NCBI GenBank assembly: GCA_964638005.1
Contig: CAZWXS010000072.1
Location: 1 to 10,540 of the forward strand
Origin: JAAYYM01 sp964638005
GTDB taxonomy: Bacteria; Bacillota; Clostridia; Lachnospirales; Lachnospiraceae
Direction: 5' to 3'
DNA length: 10,540 nt
Positions 6,170-10,540 of this stretch are shown here, piece after piece. A program made the position numbers and the translations under genes. The notes under the pieces are model-generated. The model did not search any database. It had not been told where the DNA came from and saw only the letters and a list, made by a program, of their open reading frames with translations. Each line of letters begins with the position of its first letter. Within the stretch, counting starts at the first letter, position 1.

Positions 6170-6331
6170 GACGGCTTCAGATTTGACGGAGGCAGACGCT
6201 CTGCTTGCAGAAGCGGCTGATGCAGTCAAAGATGAAAGAGCGGTGCGATGAGTACCGCGAACGAGGAAATCGCAGATTTCCGAGTGCCGACTGGAGAATT
6301 TATAGAACTAATAAAAAGGAGAGAAGACACA
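6170..6331 (+). repeat. bcd-etfB gap with palindromic elements
   Basis: The 162-nt gap is the longest inside the operon. Its right half holds GCGGT/ACCGC (6240-6244 with 6254-6258) and the perfect hairpin GGAAATC/GATTTCC (6265-6271 with 6275-6281, loop GCA). That hairpin has the same core as the hbd-bcd element. The left half (6171-6241) is richer in GC and includes TTTGAC/GTCAAA and TCTGC/GCAGA complementary pairs. The etfB ribosome binding site GGAG is at 6318-6321. No T run follows the hairpin. Confidence 0.5.
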
Positions 6332-7114
6332 ATGAAAATAGTTGTTTGTATTAAGCAGGTACCCGATACAAAGGGTGGCGTCAAGTTCAATCCTGATGGA
6401 ACACTTGACAGAGGTGCAATGCTTACCATCATGAACCCAGATGATAAAGCGGGTTTGGAAGCAGCACTTAGATTAAAAGATCAGTATGGTGCAGAAGTAA
6501 CAGTTCTGACGATGGGTCTTCCGAAGGCTGATGAAGTACTTCGTGAAGCAATGGCAATGGGCGCAGATAAAGGTATCCTCGTAACAGACAGAGTACTCGG
6601 CGGCGCTGACACATGGGCTACATCACAGACAATCGCAGGTGCGATCCGTAATCTTGAGTACGATCTGATCATCACAGGCCGTCAGGCTATCGACGGAGAT
6701 ACAGCACAGGTTGGACCTCAGATTTCTGAGCACCTTGGAATTCCGGTTATCTCATATGCACAGAACATCAAGATTGACGGCGACAGTGTTATCGTAGAGC
6801 GTCAGTATGATGACAGATATCATGTATTAAAGGCTAAGATGCCTTGTCTCATCACAGCTCTTGCAGAGCTCAATGAGCCCAGATACATGACACCCGGCGG
6901 AATCAATGATGCTTATCAGGCAGAGGTTACCGTATGGGGACGTGCCAATCTGGTAGATGTAGACGATTCTAATCTTGGACTCAAGGGTTCACCGACACAG
7001 ATTGCCAAGGCTTCCGATAAGGTAAGAAAGGGAGCCGGCGAAAAGGTTACTCTTGATGCTTCAGAATCCGTAGATTACATCATTGACAAGTTAAAAGTGA
7101 AACACGTAATATAA
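6332..7114 (+). CDS. etfB: Electron transfer flavoprotein beta subunit
   Basis: This 260-aa Etf beta subunit pairs with EtfA to carry electrons to butyryl-CoA dehydrogenase. The N-terminus MKIVVCIKQVPDT is the family signature. NPDDKAGLEAALRLKD (35-50), GADTWATS (91-98) and the nucleotide-binding segment AIDGDTAQVGPQ (119-130) follow in the usual order. The start is placed at 6332, where the family signature begins and GGAG lies 10 nt upstream. The frame is open up to an ATG at 6248, but those 28 extra residues would come from the palindromic intergenic element. In this operon it is expected to belong to the bifurcating type that holds a second FAD and oxidises NADH; that is inference from context. 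Confidence 0.94.
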   Translation: MKIVVCIKQVPDTKGGVKFNPDGTLDRGAMLTIMNPDDKAGLEAALRLKDQYGAEVTVLTMGLPKADEVLREAMAMGADKGILVTDRVLGGADTWATSQTIAGAIRNLEYDLIITGRQAIDGDTAQVGPQISEHLGIPVISYAQNIKIDGDSVIVERQYDDRYHVLKAKMPCLITALAELNEPRYMTPGGINDAYQAEVTVWGRANLVDVDDSNLGLKGSPTQIAKASDKVRKGAGEKVTLDASESVDYIIDKLKVKHVI

Positions 7115-7141
7115 AATTTGAGAAAAGTGTGGTGAAAAATA

Positions 7142-8200
7142 ATGAATATTGAAGAATATAAGGGAGTATTTGTCTTTGCACAGCAGGTAGATAATGAACT
7201 GAGCGGCATCGCTCTGGAACTCGTTGGAAAGGGCAAAGAACTCGCAAAGGATTTAGGTACGGAAGTAACAGCAGTATTGGTTGGATACGAAGTAAAAGGT
7301 CTGGCAGACAGACTGGCACGTTACGGTGCTGACAAGGTCATCCTTGTAGATGATCCTGAACTGAAGGAATACAGAACAGAGCCTTATACACATGCAGTTG
7401 CATCAGTCATTGAGAAGTACAAGCCTGAAATTTTCTTAGTAGGTGCTACAGCAATCGGAAGAGACTTGGGCCCTCGTATTTCAGCAAGAATCCATACAGG
7501 TCTGACAGCAGACTGTACACAGCTTGACATCGGAGATTTCCCTCTGGTAGCTGTTGAAGGAAAAGAGCAGCTTCACAATCAGCTTCTCATGACACGTCCT
7601 GCATTCGGCGGTAACACGATCGCTACAATCGCATGCCCGAACTTCCGTCCTCAGATGGCGACAGTTCGCCCCGGCGTTATGCAAAAGGCACCTAAGATTG
7701 AAGGCGCTAAGGCAGTCATCGAGGAATTCAATCCCGGATTCACACCGAATAACAAGTATGTAGAGATCATGGAAGTTGTTAAGGCTGTGACCAATACAGT
7801 AGATATCATGGATGCTAAGATTCTTGTATCAGGTGGCCGTGGAGTTGGAAATGCAGAAAACTTCAAACTGTTAGATGATCTTGCAGCAGCAATCGGCGGA
7901 ACAGTCAGCTGTTCACGTGCAGTTGTAGATGCAGGCTGGAAGCCAAAGGATCTTCAGGTTGGACAGACAGGTAAGACCGTTCGTCCGAATGTATATTTTG
8001 CAATCGGTATCTCAGGTGCAATCCAGCATCTTGCAGGTATGGAAGAGGCAGATATCATCGTTGCCATCAATAAGGATGAGTCAGCTCCCATATTTGATGT
8101 TGCAGACTATGGTGTTGTAGGAGACTTGAACAAGATCGTTCCTCTTTTGACTGAAAAGATCAAAGCTGAAAATGCAGCAAAAGAAGCTGCTAACGCATAA
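7142..8200 (+). CDS. etfA: Electron transfer flavoprotein alpha subunit
   Basis: This 352-aa alpha subunit completes the Etf heterodimer. The C-terminal FAD domain is intact: GGRGVG (231-236), SRAVVDAGW (258-266), GQTGKTV (274-280), GISGAIQH (289-296), NKDESAPIF (310-318) and DYGVVGD (322-328). The N-terminal part (1-200) is the usual alpha/beta domain that packs against EtfB. There is no extra ferredoxin domain. A short lysine- and alanine-rich tail (from about 341) ends the protein. The ribosome binding site is poor (GGTGA at 7131-7135), and the gap to etfB is only 27 nt, so translation may be partly coupled to etfB. It is the last gene before a weak terminator. Confidence 0.95.
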   Translation: MNIEEYKGVFVFAQQVDNELSGIALELVGKGKELAKDLGTEVTAVLVGYEVKGLADRLARYGADKVILVDDPELKEYRTEPYTHAVASVIEKYKPEIFLVGATAIGRDLGPRISARIHTGLTADCTQLDIGDFPLVAVEGKEQLHNQLLMTRPAFGGNTIATIACPNFRPQMATVRPGVMQKAPKIEGAKAVIEEFNPGFTPNNKYVEIMEVVKAVTNTVDIMDAKILVSGGRGVGNAENFKLLDDLAAAIGGTVSCSRAVVDAGWKPKDLQVGQTGKTVRPNVYFAIGISGAIQHLAGMEEADIIVAINKDESAPIFDVADYGVVGDLNKIVPLLTEKIKAENAAKEAANA

Positions 8201-8228
8201 GAGAACAATCCAAATAAGACTTAGACAT

Positions 8229-8257
8229 AAGCACTGTGGAACTCCCGCGGTGCTTTT
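8229..8257 (+). terminator. Weak terminator between etfA and ptb
   Basis: AAGCACTG (8229-8236) pairs with CGGTGCTT (8248-8255), 8 bp with one G-U pair, and the T run is only TTTT (8254-8257). It probably stops part of the transcription from the thl promoter, so ptb-buk could receive both read-through and its own promoter. Confidence 0.5.
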
Positions 8258-8284
8258 GCCTATATTGTATATTGTTAATATCTT
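8256..8284 (+). promoter_or_regulatory. Possible ptb-buk promoter
   Basis: TTGCCT (8256-8261), a 17-nt spacer, then TATCTT (8279-8284). Both boxes are poor matches, but the -10 would lie inside the inverted repeat at 8272-8289, so a protein bound there would block it. Other -10 choices, such as TAATAT at 8276-8281, have worse spacing. Confidence 0.3.
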
Positions 8285-8289
8285 AACAA
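8272..8289. promoter_or_regulatory. Rex operator upstream of ptb-buk
   Basis: TTGTTAATATCTTAACAA is a perfect inverted repeat of 7-bp arms around TATC (8-bp arms if the flanking A/T at 8271 and 8290 is included). It matches the known clostridial Rex consensus TTGTTAAnnnnTTAACAA at every fixed position. Rex is a repressor that leaves DNA when NADH is high. The site lies 34 nt before the ptb start, after the etfA terminator, in the expected promoter position. No rex gene is in this window. Confidence 0.8.
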
Positions 8290-8323
8290 TGCGATGAAAA
8301 ATGAAAAAAGAGGTGCAGAAGAA

Positions 8324-9232
8324 ATGAGTAAGAGTTTTGATGATCTGCTGTCAAAGGTATCCCAGTGCTCGATTAAGACTGTTGCAGTATCAAACGCACA
8401 GGATGATGCAGTACTTGAAGCAGTAAGGGCAGCAAAAGAGAGAAACATCGCCAATGCGATTCTGGTGGGCGACAAGAGCAAGATCGAAGAGATTGCAAAA
8501 AAGATCAATATGGATTTGACTCCGTATGAAATCATCGACGAGCCGGACACAGCAACGGCAGCACTCAAAGCAGTTGAACTTGTCAGCAGCAAAAAAGCGG
8601 ATATTTTGTTAAAGGGTCTGGTTGATACCAAGACATTTCTGCGGAGCGTGTTGGATAAGGAAGTCGGACTTCGTACAGGCAAAATGATGTCACATGTGTG
8701 CGTATTTGAAATTGAAGGTATTGATCATCTGCTGTTCCTTACAGATGTTGCATTTAATACTTATCCGACATTGGAAGATAAGGCAAATATCATCAGAAAT
8801 ACGGTCGAGATCACAAAGGCATGCGGCATTGACAATCCGAAGGTTGCACCTGTCTGTGCAGTTGAGGTTGTGAACCTGAAGATGCCTCCTACAGTCGATG
8901 CAGATGCGCTTACCAAGATGAATGAGAATGGTGAGATTACAGATTGTGTTGTATATGGTCCGTTATCCATGGATCTTGCAATCGATGAGGAAGCCGGCAA
9001 GCACAAGGGTGTATCCAACCCTGTCATCGGCAAGGCAGACATCATTCTGTTTCCGGATATTGATTCCGGTAATATCACTTACAAGACATTGGTACATACT
9101 GCAAAGGCTAAGAACGGCAATCTGCTGATCGGAACTAAAGCTCCGGTCATCTTGACATCACGTTCCGATAACTTTGAAGTAAAACTGAATTCCATCGCTC
9201 TCGCATCCGTAGTTGCAGAGTCTATGAAATAG
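8324..9232 (+). CDS. ptb: Phosphate butyryltransferase
   Basis: This 302-aa enzyme swaps the CoA of butyryl-CoA for phosphate, giving butyryl phosphate. It belongs to the phosphate acetyl/butyryltransferase family: KGLVDTKTFL (97-106), FLTDVAFNTYP (138-148), YGPLSMDLA (211-219), FPDIDSGN (243-250) and APVILTSRSD (273-282) are the recognisable motifs. The start at 8324 has GAGGTG (8310-8315) 8 nt upstream and gives the usual family length. An in-frame ATG at 8294 adds 10 residues but has no ribosome binding site and lies very near the Rex operator. Its stop codon TAG forms the first three bases of the tandem hairpin array, and buk follows. Confidence 0.94.
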   Translation: MSKSFDDLLSKVSQCSIKTVAVSNAQDDAVLEAVRAAKERNIANAILVGDKSKIEEIAKKINMDLTPYEIIDEPDTATAALKAVELVSSKKADILLKGLVDTKTFLRSVLDKEVGLRTGKMMSHVCVFEIEGIDHLLFLTDVAFNTYPTLEDKANIIRNTVEITKACGIDNPKVAPVCAVEVVNLKMPPTVDADALTKMNENGEITDCVVYGPLSMDLAIDEEAGKHKGVSNPVIGKADIILFPDIDSGNITYKTLVHTAKAKNGNLLIGTKAPVILTSRSDNFEVKLNSIALASVVAESMK

Positions 9233-9374
9233 TCATGGGAGAGTTCTCGTTGCGAAGCAATGAGATACCCATGAGATGATAGTCATGGGAGAGTTCTCGT
9301 TGCGAAGCAATGAGATACCCATGAGATGATAGTCATGGGAGAGTTCTCGTTGCGAAGCAATGAGATACCCATGA
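9230..9374 (+). repeat. Three tandem 50-bp hairpin units between ptb and buk
   Basis: Units begin at 9230, 9280 and 9330 with a period of exactly 50 bp. The first two are identical over 50 nt, and the third matches for its first 45 nt. Each folds into one long hairpin. In unit 1, TCATGGG (9233-9239) pairs with CCCATGA (9268-9274), and TCTCGTTGC (9245-9253) pairs with GCAATGAGA (9257-9265, one G-U pair) around the loop GAA. The array fills almost the entire ptb-buk gap and ends 6 nt before the buk ribosome binding site. No T run follows, so these are not classic terminators. Confidence 0.9.
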
Positions 9375-9392
9375 CGCAGAGGAGGATTACAA

Positions 9393-10457
9393 ATGGCAAT
9401 TAAGAGTTTAATTATCAATCCGGGTTCTACATCAACAAAAATCGGTGTATTCGAAGACGAAACATTATTGTTTGAAGAGACACTGCGTCATACTACAGAG
9501 GAAATCGCACAGTATGATCTGATCGTAGATCAGAAGGATTTCAGAAAAGAAATCATCTTGAATTTATTCAAGGAAAAGAATTTTGACATCAACTCACTGG
9601 ATATGGTAGTTGGCCGCGGCGGAATGTTAAAGCCGATTCCGGGCGGTACTTATGCGGTAACGGATGATCTGCTTCATGATCTGATGATCGGAAAGCAGGG
9701 ACAGCATGCGTCTAATCTGGGCGGTATCCTGGCTAAGGAAATTGCTGATTCAATCGGTAAGCCATCTTATATCGTAGATCCGGTTGTTGTTGATGAGCTA
9801 ATGCCGATCGCAAGATACTCAGGCGTTCCGGAACTTCCGAGAACGAGTGTGTTCCATGCATTGAACCAAAAGGCAGTTGCGAAGAGATATGCAAAGGAAA
9901 CAGGCAAGGCATATGACAGTCTGAACTTGATTGTCGTACACATGGGCGGAGGCGTTTCTGTTGGTGCACATACAGGCGGAAAAGTCGTTGATGTATTCAA
10001 TGCTTTGGATGGAGACGGTGCATTTTCACCGGAGCGTGCAGGTGCAGCTCCTTCGGGTGCATTGATTAAGATGTGCTTCTCGGGTCAATATACAGAGAAG
10101 GAAGTCTATAAGAAATTCGTTGGTAATGGTGGTTTTAATGCTTATCTCGGAACCAATGATATGAGAAATGTAGAGAAGATGGCAGCAGAGGATTCGAAGG
10201 CGAAGGATGTCAGAGATGCATTTGTATTCCAGGTATGCAAGGATATCGGATCTATGGCAACGGTTCTTTTCGGCAAGGTAGATCAGATTATCGTAACCGG
10301 CGGTATTGCATATAATGCAACAGTTGTTGAGGATATCAAGGCAAGAGTCGGATTTATAGCTCCTGTAACTGTGTATCCGGGCGAAGACGAATTGCTGGCA
10401 CTGGTACAGGGTGGTTTGCGTGTCCTGAATGGTGAAGAACAAGTTCAGACTTATTAA
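9393..10457 (+). CDS. buk: Butyrate kinase
   Basis: This 354-aa kinase of the acetate/butyrate kinase group (ASKHA fold) turns butyryl phosphate and ADP into butyrate and ATP, the energy-yielding last step. NPGSTSTKIG (9-18) is the N-terminal phosphate-binding segment, VGRGGM (73-78) and HMGGGVSVGAH (183-193) line the active site, and SPERAG (212-217) and VTGGIAYN (301-308) are the usual later signatures. Length is close to the family norm of about 355. GGAGG (9381-9385) lies 7 nt before the ATG. It is separated from ptb by 160 nt occupied by the hairpin array, which may set its level relative to ptb. Confidence 0.95.
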   Translation: MAIKSLIINPGSTSTKIGVFEDETLLFEETLRHTTEEIAQYDLIVDQKDFRKEIILNLFKEKNFDINSLDMVVGRGGMLKPIPGGTYAVTDDLLHDLMIGKQGQHASNLGGILAKEIADSIGKPSYIVDPVVVDELMPIARYSGVPELPRTSVFHALNQKAVAKRYAKETGKAYDSLNLIVVHMGGGVSVGAHTGGKVVDVFNALDGDGAFSPERAGAAPSGALIKMCFSGQYTEKEVYKKFVGNGGFNAYLGTNDMRNVEKMAAEDSKAKDVRDAFVFQVCKDIGSMATVLFGKVDQIIVTGGIAYNATVVEDIKARVGFIAPVTVYPGEDELLALVQGGLRVLNGEEQVQTY

Positions 10458-10469
10458 AATTTTGTAAAG

Positions 10470-10502
10470 AAGGGGTAGAAGCGGTGCTTTTACCCTTTTT
10501 TT
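10470..10502 (+). terminator. Strong terminator after buk
   Basis: The left arm 10470-10482 pairs with 10486-10497 over 12 bp, with one bulged G and one G-U pair, around the tight loop GGT. A T run to 10502 follows. It starts 12 nt after the buk stop and closes the ptb-buk unit. Confidence 0.85.
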
Positions 10503-10540
10503 AGTTGTGAAAATGATGGAATTAGTTTATAATCATAAAC

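Noticed and set aside
9230..9374. CRISPR array
   Set aside because: The 50-bp period consists of identical sequence with no variable spacers, and no cas gene is near.
9233..9418. Minus-strand open frame across the tandem repeats
   Set aside because: Its peptide is itself a translation of the repeat and it has no ribosome binding site support; it is an effect of the 50-bp array.

Overview
The window is a compact butyrate-fermentation locus preceded by an AT-rich accessory stretch. The low-to-moderate GC content, strong AGGAGG-type ribosome binding sites and the gene order thl-crt-hbd-bcd-etfB-etfA point to an anaerobic Firmicute, most likely a Lachnospiraceae butyrate producer of the Coprococcus/Butyrivibrio type. 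The family assignment is inference from gene order and protein character; no search was run.

Bases 1-1960 form the AT-rich left part. It holds a sigma-A-type promoter with a short terminated transcript and no ORF (about 43-152). Next come a 64-aa XRE-family regulator (297-491) and a second promoter-plus-terminator unit (505-601). An extended -10 promoter at 618-646 then starts a roughly 270-nt structured leader. The leader runs into a two-gene toxin-antitoxin unit: a VbhA-like antitoxin (925-1107) overlapping a Fic-domain protein by 8 nt (1100-1714), closed by a strong terminator. Both partners depart from the textbook Fic inhibition motifs at the two positions that normally contact each other.

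Bases 1770-1967 are the control region of the metabolic operon: a repeated AGTAAATGCAAA box with an inverted third copy, a terminator-like hairpin, an extended -10 promoter and a strong ribosome binding site. Bases 1968-8200 carry thl, crt, hbd, bcd, etfB and etfA in one direction. They convert two acetyl-CoA to butyryl-CoA, and Bcd with the Etf pair is expected to couple crotonyl-CoA reduction to ferredoxin reduction. Three of the gaps (thl/crt, hbd/bcd, bcd/etfB) hold palindromic elements, and the last two share a 13-nt core.

After a weak terminator, ptb and buk (8324-10457) form a second unit that turns butyryl-CoA into butyrate plus ATP. Just upstream of ptb is an 18-bp perfect inverted repeat that matches the clostridial Rex (NADH/NAD+ sensor) operator consensus. 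Between ptb and buk lie three tandem 50-bp units, identical where they can be compared, and each folds into a long hairpin. A strong terminator closes the unit after buk. The window therefore encodes the whole acetyl-CoA-to-butyrate route. The least explained parts are the intergenic hairpins, the leader RNA and the variant Fic/antitoxin pair.
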